Assembly: GCA_033398695.1 (NCBI GenBank)
Contig: CM065804.1
Coordinates: 35,355,501-35,419,500 of the forward strand
Origin: Orobanche coerulescens
Lineage: Eukaryota > Streptophyta > Magnoliopsida > Lamiales > Orobanchaceae
Length of the DNA stretch: 64,000 bases
Direction: 5' to 3'
In this document: positions 21,750 to 32,928 of the stretch, in pieces
Numbering within the stretch: the first letter of the stretch is position 1
How the letters are laid out: each line of letters starts with the position of its first letter
Program-made: the position numbers and the translations under genes
The notes under the pieces: generated by a model
The model's database searches: none
The model's input: only the letters and a program-made list of their open reading frames with translations
Told to the model about the DNA's origin: nothing

Positions 21750-24348
21750 TGTAACACCCCCAAAACCATATGGGAATATTACACGCCGTTGACCCTTTCC
21801 ACAAGGATCTACCAGGCTAAACATCCATAAACAACCAAATGCTTACCCGACCAGGGTCAAACAATAAATTAATCCAGACCGTTATGGTCACTTACACGTG
21901 AATACACAGACCGATGAGGTCACACAACCCAATCAACACAACTGACCTAAACGACATTACCCACACAGGGGTCGAAATACAATACAGCGGAAGACTGAAA
22001 TCAACTCTGACAATACAACAAAAATCAAACAACTCTCGACCCATGATTAGTATCGCAACTCGTCATCCTCTTGTGCCAATCCTGTGACTGCTCCCCTAAA
22101 TCTGCATGTACCTGGACGCAAAACAGACATCCACCCCCCGATTACTCGGGGGTTAGTAAAACTCCACTGTTTTACTAGCGCAAGTATCAAATCATACGAA
22201 ATATAACAAGCAAGTAATTATAACAATCAAGTATCAAAATATCCCCGGGAGGTTTTCACAAGGAAAATATAAGCTATGAAGCATTCGAAAATAAGATAAT
22301 CATCTCGGGAATATTTAGAATTTCAAAACCTTTCGAAAATCTTAGGGTCTTAACCCAAATCTCAAATTGTATTTCAACAATTTACAGTACGAAAACTTTT
22401 CCATAAATCTCGTGGGGCTCGGCCCAACATTCTTTTCTTAAAACTTTCTTACAAAAAGTTTGATTTACAAAACATGATTCTTGACACCGTGATCCCCTGT
22501 AACGTGTCTCCGTAGGTTCAACAACCCGCACAAACTTAACCAATCACAACAATCACAACAATCAATCATGCTCATGACTCCGTGATCGCTTGCCACGAGT
22601 CTCCATAGGTTCAACAACCCACACGGATTGAGCAAACACAACAATCACAACAAACAGTCCCGACCCCGTGAACCTATGTCACGTGTCACCGTAGGTTCCG
22701 TCGAACCCGCACGGTTGGACGTACTGTGTCCTGATCCCATGGACCTGTGCCATGAATCATCGTAGGCCTCGTCAGACCCGCACGATTGGACCTCAGCACC
22801 ACACACTAAGTTCTGATCCCATGAACCTGTGCCATGAATCCTCGTAGGCCCCGTCGAACCCGCACGAGTGAACTTAGCGTTCCAGCACACCACATTCACA
22901 TTCACATTACATACAATAATGAGCACAGTTAGTCAATCACGTTGATCACCACAAAATCGTACATCATACGCACATAACACAATCTCAATACTCTCAACAA
23001 AACTATCATCAATCAACGACACACAACCAACATAACACACGTTTGGTACACAATACATTGCACAACCAAGTGTACAACCATCCATATGTACGTCGCAATC
23101 CTGCACGAATGGCACAACACCTAACATGTATACCAACATAGCACTATTATCACAAAGCCTTCAAATTGCGGAATACACAACCGATTCAAACGGAACATAT
23201 TTACGAAGGTAAGCAAAATCATCATAAATATCATACGTGATTACTAGTCGCAAGATACAAATCGTATAGGAAGATACTTGCCTTAATAACCGCTACCAAA
23301 TACTCCGAAGAGCACGGTTCGACCGGGATGCTCGGACCCCGAAGAAGACAACAAACGGAAGGGTTACGACTCGAGTTCTTCACAAGAATTTCGTCCATAA
23401 GTCATACCAATGATAAATCAACAATCGTACGATGGATAATAATCATACAACGCCCAATCCCCCCTCTAAGACCTTTTGTCGGACACCTTCAAGGCGTTGA
23501 CTAAGAACTCGACCAAAACAACAAATCAAAACGATCCAACCATGGAATAACAAGGGAAATGATAGAATACATCTAATTTATCATCAATACATCACAAATC
23601 TAAGTTATTACGGTTAAATCGGACAAAACGAACAAAAACCCCCAATTCACCTAAAAGTAAGGTTTCAAGAATTTACCTTGGATTAATGATGAAGAACAAT
23701 TGTTGGTGTTATTAATCCACACCAAGAACTTGAAGAATATGAAGTTCTCTGGTATTGATGATGCAAAAACGCCCAAAAATCGCCCACAAGATCGCCCAAG
23801 AGGAGGAGGAATGAAGGAAGAGATGAAATGAGCATTCATCTCACAAAATCAGCGTAAATAGGCTGATCTGCCCTGTGTGCCGCGGCACAGGACAAGTGTA
23901 CCGCGGCCCACGGCCAAAAAAAACTGCCCAGCACTGGCTTAGTGCTACGGCCCAGCCGAAGTGTGCCGCGGCACACGGTACAGTCCACTCCAACACTAAA
24001 AAGGCACATCGTGCAGTCTTAGCTTTCTCGACCATAACTCCTTCATCCATACTCCGATTTACTCACCGTTTGAACCATTGGGAAGCTAACTTGATGCTCC
24101 ATAATATTGCAAAGATTCAGAATTTTTGGAGTTTCCAAGAATTAATGGTGATTTAACCAAGTCGAACTCATACTTGGAAAAGTCGTTTAATAACACTGAA
24201 CTCAAGAAAACGACGCCGAAACGAACTCGGATGACAAAAAGTTTAGAATTAATCATTCTCAGAATGACGAAACGGTCACAATAGAGTTGCTAGGATGGAC
24301 ATCCGCCGAAAAAGAAAATTACCGGAAATCGAAATCGCGGATATTACA
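21750..24348 (-). repeat. 5' LTR of element C
   Basis: At 2599 bp it is the intact LTR of C. It contains tandem repeats (22486-22880), the unoccupied element A target site GGAAT (23544-23548), a donor-like AAG|GTAAATT at 23676-23675, and palindromes starting at 23877, 23898, 23942 and 23963 (two 21-bp pairs). In element sense it starts at 24348 directly after a codon of the LOG-like ORF. Confidence 0.92.
22486..22880. repeat. Imperfect tandem repeats in element C LTR
   Basis: About five units of 60-110 bp share a CCGTGAWCC...CGTAGG...CCGCACG pattern, where the later units read GATCCCATG, CTGTGCCATGAATC, CGTAGGCC and CCCGCACGA. Confidence 0.75.
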
Positions 24349-24927
24349 GTCTGGTTCAAGAACAAATGCAATAAGTTTTTTGATCATATCTTCTAGTATT
24401 GTTGCAACAACTATGATTCGTTTAGCATGCTCAGAAATAAAACCTTTTTCAGAAGAGTAGTTGATGAAAGATAGTAAACCATCGAAGAAACCATTGAGAT
24501 TTAGCAGACCTATTGGTTTCGTATGAACATTTAGCTGGGCTCTGGTAACCACATGAAAAAGTTCCTCAAGAGTGTCAAAACCACCGGGAAGGGTGATAAA
24601 GGCATCAGCATTATTTATCATGTGAGTTATGCGGTCTTGCATATTTACAGCTCTGAACTCATCTCCAATGCTTGCTCCGGTGATTTTACTTTCAGCCAGA
24701 GGTTTGGGAATGATTCCCAATACTTTTACTCCTTCCATATAGGCAGAAGCAGCAGCACGTCCCATTAATCCTATACTTCCTCCTCCGTAAACTACATGAA
24801 TGCATTTTTCTCCTAAAGTACGACCCAAGTTATGGGTTGCTTCAGTAAAGCAAGCCTCTTTCCCATGACTAGCTCCACCAAAAATGCAGATGGAGTTAAA
24901 TCTTTTTATGGAAGATGATGATTCCAT
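24319..24927 (-). CDS. LOG-like cytokinin riboside 5'-monophosphate phosphoribohydrolase, 3' end cut by element C
   Basis: LOG enzymes release active free-base cytokinin from its nucleotide in the cytosol. The 202-residue ORF shows the family fold: CIFGGASHGKEA at 14-25, YGGGSIGLMG at 47-56, and the region of the signature PGGxGTxxE at 114-122. The signature is changed: F117-D118 replaces x-G, so a normally conserved glycine is aspartate. D193 is the last codon of the original gene; the final nine residues and the stop are read from the element C LTR. Perhaps 20 C-terminal residues are lost. Plant LOG genes usually have several introns, but this one has none. It lies on the same strand as Athila pol, downstream of it, and appears to be cargo of element F. 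Activity is uncertain. Confidence 0.85.
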   Translation of the reverse strand: MESSSSIKRFNSICIFGGASHGKEACFTEATHNLGRTLGEKCIHVVYGGGSIGLMGRAAASAYMEGVKVLGIIPKPLAESKITGASIGDEFRAVNMQDRITHMINNADAFITLPGGFDTLEELFHVVTRAQLNVHTKPIGLLNLNGFFDGLLSFINYSSEKGFISEHAKRIIVVATILEDMIKKLIAFVLEPDCNIRDFDFR

Positions 24928-25008
24928 TTTTTGAAAAGAAAATTACTTAGAGAGAAAATGAAAAGAATACAAGTTCGAGGGATGCAGAAAAGAAACAACT
25001 GCAATGTT

Positions 25009-25016
25009 TATTTATA
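25009..25016 (-). promoter_or_regulatory. TATA-like box upstream of the LOG-like ORF
   Basis: TATAAATA on the minus strand lies about 82 bp before the ATG, followed by a pyrimidine-rich leader. It could be a promoter or chance in AT-rich DNA. Confidence 0.45.
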
Positions 25017-25240
25017 GATGCAAAATAAAGTAAAAAGATTTATCAAATTTGTGACCGAGTTAATTGCGCTTCAACTACTCAATAGAATAATGAATGCATT
25101 TATTGCGTATCACATTTTTTATTCAAAAAATCTAAAAATACGACAAAAAGTAAAGATACTCACGTGTATGTACAGTAGTTCTGATTGTGGCTCACATCTT
25201 CCTCTGATTTTACGTTCAGAAACGGCTTAAACGCCTTCTA

Positions 25241-25723
25241 TTAGTTGGGGAGAAGCTTCCCATCCAATTTTCTTACAAATTGGCAAACGGGGTCTTTTAA
25301 CGTCAGATTCCCAAGACGTTGTTCATATTCTGGTTTGAATTTATTCCACAAACATCGAATCCCATAATGTACGAGTCCACTGGGATGCGTGTCTAGAGAA
25401 ATTTCGATATCATCTAAATTCTCCTTATTCAGACCATCCTTGATAAACTGAATTTTATCTTCTCTGTTTGTGGAAGGAATTCCTAAAGATCGACATCTTG
25501 AATCACAGTTCCACCTAACACATTTGTAGCAAACGGCGATTTTCTTTGCTCGTCGTTTCTTGACATATGAACTTTTTCCAAGCCCTGGTAAAAATCTAGT
25601 TGGTGTTTCCGTTAATTCACCCGCTATTCTCACTTTGGCTTCAATAATGAATCGAATATCAAAAGGTATGCCATTATTCATAAGCAACCTCATCCTTTCA
25701 AGTCTGGCTTGGTAAAGTTTCAA
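25241..25723 (-). CDS. Unknown 160-residue ORF between Athila pol and the LOG-like ORF
   Basis: I do not recognise this protein. It is basic in the middle (KKRRAKK at about 55-61), followed by a cysteine cluster CYKCVRWNCDSRCR that could bind zinc, and an acidic C-terminal half. There is no signal peptide or membrane segment that I can see. It is uninterrupted, unlike the gag-pol beside it. It occupies the place where Athila elements may carry an extra (env-like) ORF, but I see no envelope features such as hydrophobic segments. It could be an element accessory protein or captured host sequence. Confidence 0.6.
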   Translation of the reverse strand: MKLYQARLERMRLLMNNGIPFDIRFIIEAKVRIAGELTETPTRFLPGLGKSSYVKKRRAKKIAVCYKCVRWNCDSRCRSLGIPSTNREDKIQFIKDGLNKENLDDIEISLDTHPSGLVHYGIRCLWNKFKPEYEQRLGNLTLKDPVCQFVRKLDGKLLPN

Positions 25724-25864
25724 AATGACTTTTTTACTAAGAAAGGAAAAAAAAATTCAATTTGTTTTCAAAGTTTGTTCCAAAATTAAAAATAAAAAAA
25801 ATATATACAAAATCAGTTGTTGTGGGAAACTGAAAAATCTGACTTTACTAGCCACGGAGTACCG

Positions 25865-26272
25865 TTATCCGCCACTTGACCGGGCAAACACAATGGAGTA
25901 TTGATTCACAATATCGGGGTCTTTAAGAAGAACCTCTTCTACCTCAAAAGATTTTAATTCCAAATATGGTTTTAACCGTTGACCATTCACTTTAAAAATA
26001 TTACCATTTTTTGGATTTTCAATTTCTACAACTCCGTGAGGATAGACCGTATGAATAATAAATGGACCAGACCATCGTGAATGCAACTTGCCTGGAAATA
26101 ATAACAAACGAGAGTTAAAAAGGACTTTTTGACCAGGAGAAAAAGTTTTTCTCAAAATGTGTTTATCATGAAAAAATTTCATTTTGTCCTTATATTTCCT
26201 TGCACAATCGTAAGCATCATTTCTGATTTCTTCCAATTCATTTAGTTGAAGTTTCCTATGAATTCCAGCCAT
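25865..26272 (-). pseudogene. Athila integrase C-terminal domain (element F)
   Basis: The 135-residue frame reads [40 protein letters not shown] and VNGQRLKPY, the typical C-terminal domain of Athila integrase. It is separated from the catalytic core by a frameshift near 26285. Confidence 0.88.
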
Positions 26273-26295
26273 GTCTAATGAAAAATTTAATCGTT

Positions 26296-27081
26296 TTATG
26301 GCCTAGTATGCTCTATGTTCCAATTCAATAGGCAAATGACATGGTTTCCAAAGACAAGACTAAATGAAGACATTCCGATGGGAGTTTTAAAAGCAGTACG
26401 GTAAGCCCACAATGCATCATTCAATTGCAAAGACCAATCTTTCCTTGTAGGATTAACAGTTTTTTCAAGAATATGTTTGATTTCTCTGTTTGAAATTTCA
26501 ACTTGTCCACTTGTTTGAGGGTGATAAGGAGTAGCAACTTTATGTGTAACACCATATTTTTTAAATAAATGATTCAAAAATTGGTTACAAAAATGTTTTC
26601 CTCCATCACTTATAATTGTTCGTGGTGTTCCAAATCTGGAAAAAATATTTTCTTTCAAAAATTTTACCACAACTTTGTGGTCATTTGTTTTGCAAGCAAT
26701 TGCTTCTACCGATTTTGAAACATAATCGACGGCCACAAGGATGTAAAGATTGCCAAAAGAAATTGGAAAAGGTCCCATAAAATCTATGCCCCAAACATCA
26801 AATATTTCAATAATTAAAATTGGGTTTAAAGGCATCATATTTCGTTTAGAAATTCGACCTAATCTTTGACATATATCACGTGCTGCAATATGAATGCGTA
26901 TCTTTGAAAAGTGTTGGCCAATAAAAACCACATTGCAGAATTTTAGCAGTTGTTTTCTTTGAACTAAAATGACCTCCACATGCACGATCATGACAAAAGG
27001 AAATGATATTTTGTTGTTGATGTTCTGGCACACATCTCCTAATAATTTGATCAGGACAATATTTGAACAAATATGGATCAT
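26296..27081 (-). pseudogene. Athila integrase catalytic core (element F)
   Basis: The catalytic aspartates and glutamate are visible in [18 protein letters not shown] and [10 protein letters not shown]. The first about 65 residues of this frame are out of register; the true zinc-binding part is in the overlapping frame 26876-27280, so a frameshift lies near 26900. Confidence 0.88.
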
Positions 27082-27299
27082 CCCAAAAGAATTTTTTTAC
27101 TTCGTTTAAAAATTTTGTTTTATCTTGGTTATTCCAATGAGATTGCATGTTACCAGTGACAAGATAATTTACAATGTCTGCATACCAAGGTATTTGAGAA
27201 ACAGACATGAGTTGTTCATCAGGGAAAGTTTCATTAATGGGAGGTTCTTTATCAGTAAAATTCACGATTAGCCTAGACAAATGATCAGCAACAACATTT
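26876..27299 (-). pseudogene. Athila RNase H-integrase linker and integrase zinc-binding domain (element F)
   Basis: NVVADHLSRL, then [18 protein letters not shown] and [21 protein letters not shown] are the conserved HHCC-type region. Its end is lost to a frameshift into the catalytic core frame. Confidence 0.85.
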
Positions 27300-28607
27300 T
27301 CAGAACCTTTTTTTATCTCGAATTTCTAAGTCAAACTCTTGTAACAATAGAATCCAACGGATCAAGCGAGGTTTAGCATCTTTCTTAGAAAGAAGATATT
27401 TTAGTGCAGCATGATCAGAGTAAATTATGACTTTCGAACCAATCAAGTAAGGTCGAAATTTGTCTAAGGCAAAAACGACTGCAAGCAATTCTTTTTCAGT
27501 TGTAGAATAATTTAATTGGGCATCATTTAGAGTTCTACTTGCATAATATATTACAGTTGGAAATTTATTTTCTCTTTGACCCAATACTACACCGACGGCA
27601 TAGTCGGATGCATCACATATTATTTCAAAAGGAAGATTCCAGTTTAGAGATTTGATGATAGGTGCAGAGCTCAACATAGATTTGAGTGTCTTAAAAGCTT
27701 TTAGACAATGATCATCAAATACGAAAGGTGTGTCTTTTGAAAGTAAATTACATAATGGCCTTAAGATTTTGCTAAAATCTTTGATGAATCGACGGTAAAA
27801 ACCAGCATGGCCTAAGAATGACTGAATTTCTTTAATCGTTCGTGGGGGTGGAAGACTGGATATTAAATCAACTTTAGATTTGTCCACCTCAATTCCTTTT
27901 TCAGAAATCACATGTTCTAAGACAATTCCTTTTTTAACCATAAAATGACATTTTTCCCAGTTTAGGATAAGATTCTTCTCCTTACACCTAACCAATACTT
28001 GGGTTAAGTGGTGTAAACAATCATCAAAGCTAGACCCGAATACAGAAAAATCATCCATAAAAATTTCTAAAAACCGCTCAACCATGTCAGAGAAAATACT
28101 CATCATACACCGCTGAAAAGTAGCAGGTGCATTGCACAACCCAAATGGCATTCGTCGGTAAGCAAAAGTGCCGAAAGGACAGGTAAAAGTGGTTTTTTCT
28201 TGATCTTCAGGAGCAATGGGAATTTGGTTATAGCCGGAATATCCATCAACAAAACAATAATAAGCATGACCAGCTAACCTTTCTAGCATTTGATCAATAA
28301 AAGGAAGTGGAAAGTGATCTTTTCTTGTAACAGAGTTCAATTTTCTGTAATCAATACAGACTCTCCATCCAATTTGAATTCTGGTGGGAACAAGTTCATT
28401 TTCTTCATTCGTGATTACAGTTATGCCAGATTTCTTTGGAACTATATGAACAGGACTAACCCAAGAGCTGTCAGAAATAGGGTAGATGATCCCTACATGT
28501 AAGAGTTTGATTATTTCAGCTCTTATAGCTTCTTTCAAATTAGGATTTAGTCTTCTTTGAAATTCTCGGGAAGTTTTCGCATTTTCTTCAAGGTGAATTC
28601 GATGCAT
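27300..28607 (-). pseudogene. Athila reverse transcriptase and RNase H (element F)
   Basis: This 435-residue frame covers the full [12 protein letters not shown], the catalytic FMDD of [11 protein letters not shown], and [11 protein letters not shown]. RNase H follows with [25 protein letters not shown] and SDHAALKYL. It is the longest intact piece of element F. Upstream it joins, in the same frame, the spacer region through a TAG that replaces a tryptophan codon. Confidence 0.92.
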
Positions 28608-28646
28608 GCATATAGAAGGACTAATATCTTTAATATCGGAGATGGT

Positions 28647-29093
28647 CTAGCCTATTGCTTCTTTATGTTCTTTAAGGACATTGATTAATTTATCTTCTCG
28701 TTGTTCATCTAAATCAAATGCTATGATGACAGGCAGGGTTTCTGATGGTCTTAAAAAGGCATATTTTAGAGATTCAGGTAATGGATTGAACTCCATCTTT
28801 GAATCCTCAATAGGTACTTCTTTATTCATTTGGCTCTCAAGTGGTTCGGTTTTAGCTTTCCATATATCATTATCCAATAATGGTGTAGACTCTAGTAAAG
28901 AATTTCCTTCATTAATTGAACTATCGATGTCAAAATCTGAGCCAAAATGAGCAAGACACCTTTCAAAAAGATCATCATCGTCCATTTTTGGAAAGAAATA
29001 AGGACCCATACTCTCTATCATATTTACCTCACAGACATCATCATGATCATCCTGTTGTTGAGAAATGTTAAACATATTTAGTTCAACAGTCAT
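28647..29093 (-). pseudogene. Protease-RT spacer of Athila polyprotein (element F)
   Basis: An acidic 148-residue stretch ends PLPESLKYAFLRPSETLPV, then HKEAIG and a TAG (28649-28647) where AIGW is expected. It has no catalytic motif; such spacers are usual between Athila protease and RT. Confidence 0.85.
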
Positions 29094-29208
29094 ATTTCCA
29101 AAAGAAAATTTTATGATGCCATTTCTACAGTTAATTAATGCATTTGAAGTAGCTAAAAATGGCCTTCCTAAAATGACAGGGATTTGATCTTTGGTATTCT
29201 CAACAAAT

Positions 29209-29460
29209 TCAGTGTTTGACTATAAAATCAACAGGAAAGTAGAATTTATCTACTTGAATCAGAACATCCTCTACGATTCCTCGAGGTATTTTTATAGATC
29301 TATCAGCTAGTTGAAGTATCACAGATGTTGATTTTAGCTCCCCTAATCCAAGTTGTGTATAAACAGAATATGGTAATAAATTCACACTGGCTCCTAAATC
29401 AAGCAAGGCTTATTTAATGATGTGATCTCCAATGACACAAGATATTGTAGGACTACCAGG
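29209..29460 (-). pseudogene. Athila aspartic protease (element F)
   Basis: ALLDLGASVNLLP holds the protease active site in its Athila form (DLGAS). A TAA directly precedes it in frame, and a frameshift near 29209 separates it from the downstream part. Confidence 0.83.
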
Positions 29461-30447
29461 ATCTTTATACTTAACGGGAGTTTTATTTTGGATTATTGAG
29501 CTAACATGTTCAGCTAAAAATGCCTTTCTTGGAACATTTGTTCTTCTTTTTCTGATCAAAGATCTTTCAAGAACTTAGAATAAGCAGGCACTTGTTTAAT
29601 AGCATCAAGGAATGGAATATTTATTCGAACTTGATTAAATATTTCCATTATATCTTTGTATTGCACACTTTTATCTTTTGGAATAAGTCTTTCAGGAAAT
29701 GGAGCTTTTGGAACGTAAGACTTTTCTTTTTCTTTAGAATCTTTTGATTTTGAAACTTGTGGTTCATTTGATTTTTCTTCCGAATCATAGTCAGGCTTTT
29801 GTATTTCTTTTCCGCTTCTAAGGGTAGTTATGGACTGAACTTCTGCGTTAGAAGAGTTTACTTCATATTGTCCTTTAGGATTAGGGATGGATTGACTCGG
29901 AGATTTTCCCTTTTCTCTTTCAGCTAAAGTTGTTGCAAGTTGACCAATTTGTGTTTCAGGCTTAGAAATAGCCTGTGAATTTCATTGTACAGCTTGCTGA
30001 GTTGATTGGAACATTTGTTGAGTAGATTGCATGAATTGTTGCAACATATCTTCCAAAGATGGTTTCTTTGGCACTGTAGAAGGATACTGATAAGTGTATT
30101 TGGAGGATATTGATTAGGACGAACATTTTGTTGATTTGACATATTCATTTGATGTCCTCCTTTATTCATTGGAGGCATATTTTGCTTCCAGGAAAATTTT
30201 GGATGATTCCTCCAGTTTGGATTATAAGTTGGAGCAAATGAACTGTCCGAAGATTTTCCATATGAATGTAACACATTGACTTCTTCATTAAAAATTTCTT
30301 GATTTTGTGGACCAGAGGGACAAGATTGAGATGAATGAAATGATTCCGCACATGAAATGCAAAATTCATGTTTTGAGTTTGACGAGGGGATGGATTGCTT
30401 CAAGACTAACGCATCCACTTTTCGTACTAAATCATCTATAGTAGATT
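29461..30447 (-). pseudogene. Athila gag C-terminal part (element F)
   Basis: Readable parts at 29924-30418 include FCISCAESFHSSQSCPSG, a degenerate Cys-His motif, and TYNPNWRNHPKFSW, which is conserved in Athila gag. The rest is low-complexity and frame-broken. Confidence 0.75.
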
Positions 30448-31239
30448 TTATTTCAACATCTTGTTTAACCTCGTAAATTCCACCTTTTTTGGGGTCGTAT
30501 AAATCGATTTGACTCTAGAGTCGAGTGAATTCCATTGTTGTGAATTAATTGACATATTTTCTAGTGCATTCCAAGCTTCGTCTCCAATAAGGTGAAGAAA
30601 TTTTCCACCATGCATTGATTGGATTAATTGGCGATTGTTTGGAGTTAAACCGTCATAAAAATATTTTACCAAGCGCCATATTTCAAAACCATGATGGGGA
30701 CACTTAAGGATTAAATCATTAAATCTTTCCCAACACTCATAAAATTCTTCATTTTCTTTTTGGAAAAATTCTGATATTTCTCTTCTAGGACTATCAGTTT
30801 TGGACATTGGAAAAAAATTTGCGAGAAGTTTATTCACTAGTTGGTCCCAACTAGTAATTGTTCTTGCTTGAAGAGAATATAGCCAGAATTTTGCTTTATC
30901 TTTGAGAGAAAATGGAAATAATCTAAGTTTGACAGATTCATCAGAGAAATTTTGGAATTGGAAAGTAGAACAAATGTCGAGAAATTCCTTCACATGCATA
31001 TAGGGATCTTCTCTTTCCAAACCGTGAAAAGATGGAAGAAATTGAATCATTGATGGTTTAAGTTCGAAATGAGTTGCATTAGTCGTAGGCAACACTATGC
31101 AAGAAGGAGAATTAGCACTCACTGGAGAAAAATATTCTATTAAAGTTTTCTCTTTTGCGACTTGATTATTCCGATTTTCGATTTCGTCCATTTTTTGTAT
31201 CGGTTTTGTTTGTTTAACTTCAGTTTTAGTCAAGGACAA
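30448..31239 (-). pseudogene. Athila gag N-terminal part (element F)
   Basis: This 263-residue frame has the retrotransposon Gag domain: FHGLEREDPYMHVKEFLDIC, LFPFSLKDKAKFWL, SWDQLVNKLLANFFP, then MHGGKFLHL and GDEAWNALENM. The start at 31239 is the first ATG in frame; a further upstream start cannot be excluded. Confidence 0.85.
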
Positions 31240-31539
31240 TCTTCTTCTAATCGTCCTTTATTATTTCGTTGTCAAACTTGCATTCACCAATATTTCAATT
31301 TTTTTAACTTTGCATACAAACTAAATTATAATAGTCGATCGAACTTCCAGATCGTTGGAGGCGTCACAACGGTCGCACTTAAAATCCAACTTTCTTCGGC
31401 ATGTACAACAGAGGCTTTTTTGCCAAAATTCAATCGATTTTCAAAATCAGTTTGTACAAGATTGATATTTAGCTTTTCTCTATTCAAATCGAACAAAGTA
31501 GTGAGTGAAAAATATCAATCCCTTGTTGAATCTTTTAAA

Positions 31540-32870
31540 GGATTTTATTGTTTTAATTATTATTATTTTTTTAGTTTTTTATATTTTTATTATTAATAAT
31601 AACAATGATAATTATTATAATTATTATTAATATTGTAGGATGTAATAGATTGCAAAGGAATAAATTTATTAATTGATCAACGGAAGCAATATTTATTGAT
31701 AAACTAAATTGTACGACGAGAAATATTGCAACTAAACTAAATATCTAAGAATACTGTAAATAGAAAATAACAACTAAAAACACAATCTAAATTTACCACT
31801 ACAAGATTCTATTAAAACTAAAGACAAGATATAAAAATTTAAAAAAATCTGATTTTTTTTTTGTTTTTATATTTTATATTTTTTTAAGTTTTTATATTTT
31901 TATATTTATTATAATTTTATTATATTTTTATGCTAATATATTAAGTTAATATATATCTATATATATATATCAAGATATATTATTTATTTATTTTACGGGA
32001 AAAAAATTCAGATTTTTTTATTTTAAAAAAAAAAGAATAAAAATTACAAAATTTTATTTTATTTATGCAAACAATAAAAATAGTTTTTTTTTATTATAGA
32101 TTTTCGTTTCTATTTTTTTATAAATTTTCAAGTTTTTAATTTTTTTAGTATTTTCCCTTTTTATTAAAGTATTGTAATTTATTTTTTTTTAAAAAATATG
32201 TTTTTATTAAAAAAAAAATTTAAATTTCAGAATTTTTTTATTATATATATTCCAGATTATTTAAATTATTAATTCTTAATCTGATTTTTTTTAGATTTTT
32301 ATGAAAAGTAAAAATTTTTTTAATAAAAATAGCAGGTTTTACTTTTAAAAATAAAATAAAATAATTCAGATTTTTATTTATTATGGAAAATAATATTACA
32401 GATTATTTTTTAATTTATTTTTATTATTTTTTATTTTTTCGAATTTAAATTAAAATTTTTGATTTTTTAATATTAATATTCCAAAATTACAAAAATATTA
32501 CCTCAAAGTCTGAAACTTTTTTTTTATTTTCCAAATCTTTTTTAAAATAAAAATAAATAAGTTTTTTGATTTTTTTAAACTTTTTCAGATTTTTAGATTT
32601 TTATATATTTTTGGACTTTTTTATTTTTTAATTATTATTTATTATTTTTAAGAAAATGAATAGTAGTTTTTATTATTATTACTTATATTTTATATTTATT
32701 ATTATAAGTTTTTATTATTTTTCAGAATTTTTTTATAAACATAAAAAGGAAATAAATTCTACTACTAACTATTATTTATATTAACAGAATCTAAAACGGA
32801 TATTAAAAAGACAGATAATAATAAAGAAAAGCAGTAAAATAAATAACTAGTAGAAGAATTTAACTAACTT
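31540..32870. other. Extremely AT-rich leader of element F
   Basis: Between gag and the primer site lies about 1.3 kb of mostly A/T runs with very few G or C bases and no coding sequence. It is the untranslated leader of element F by position. Confidence 0.8.
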
Positions 32871-32904
32871 GGTGACGACAGTATTCTTGTACTTCGTTTG
32901 CGCC

Positions 32905-32922
32905 TCCCCGGCAACGACGCCA
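32905..32922 (-). other. Primer-binding site of element F (tRNA-Asp type)
   Basis: TGGCGTCGTTGCCGGGGA on the minus strand is one mismatch from the Athila site TGGCGCCGTTGCCGGGGA. It lies 6 bases from the LTR end. Confidence 0.88.
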
Positions 32923-32928
32923 AAAACT

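Larger units (their letters stand above)
1..24348 (-). mobile_element. Element C: gag-only (non-autonomous) Ty3/gypsy LTR retrotransposon, left end outside window
   Basis: In minus orientation the element has a 5' LTR at 21750-24348, an interior of only about 3.0 kb at 18747-21749, and a 3' LTR at 1-533 plus 17944-18746 that is split by element A. Window base 1 aligns with 23016 of the other LTR, so roughly 1.27 kb of the 3' LTR lies beyond the left edge. The LTR ends are TGTAATATCC...GGGGGTGTTACA in element sense. The two LTRs differ by about 3% over the first 533 bases. No protease, RT or integrase sequence is present, only gag remnants, so movement would need enzymes in trans. It is inserted in the LOG-like ORF of element F; the right-hand target copy would be GTCTG (24349-24353). 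Confidence 0.9.

Noticed and set aside
24553..25230. Plus-strand ORFs opposite and upstream of the LOG-like ORF
   Set aside because: 24553-24768 is a shadow of the LOG-like frame, and 25018-25230 has low complexity and no domain.
25241..25723. Envelope-like gene of the Athila element
   Set aside because: The place fits, but there is no signal peptide, transmembrane segment or other envelope feature, so I left it as unknown.
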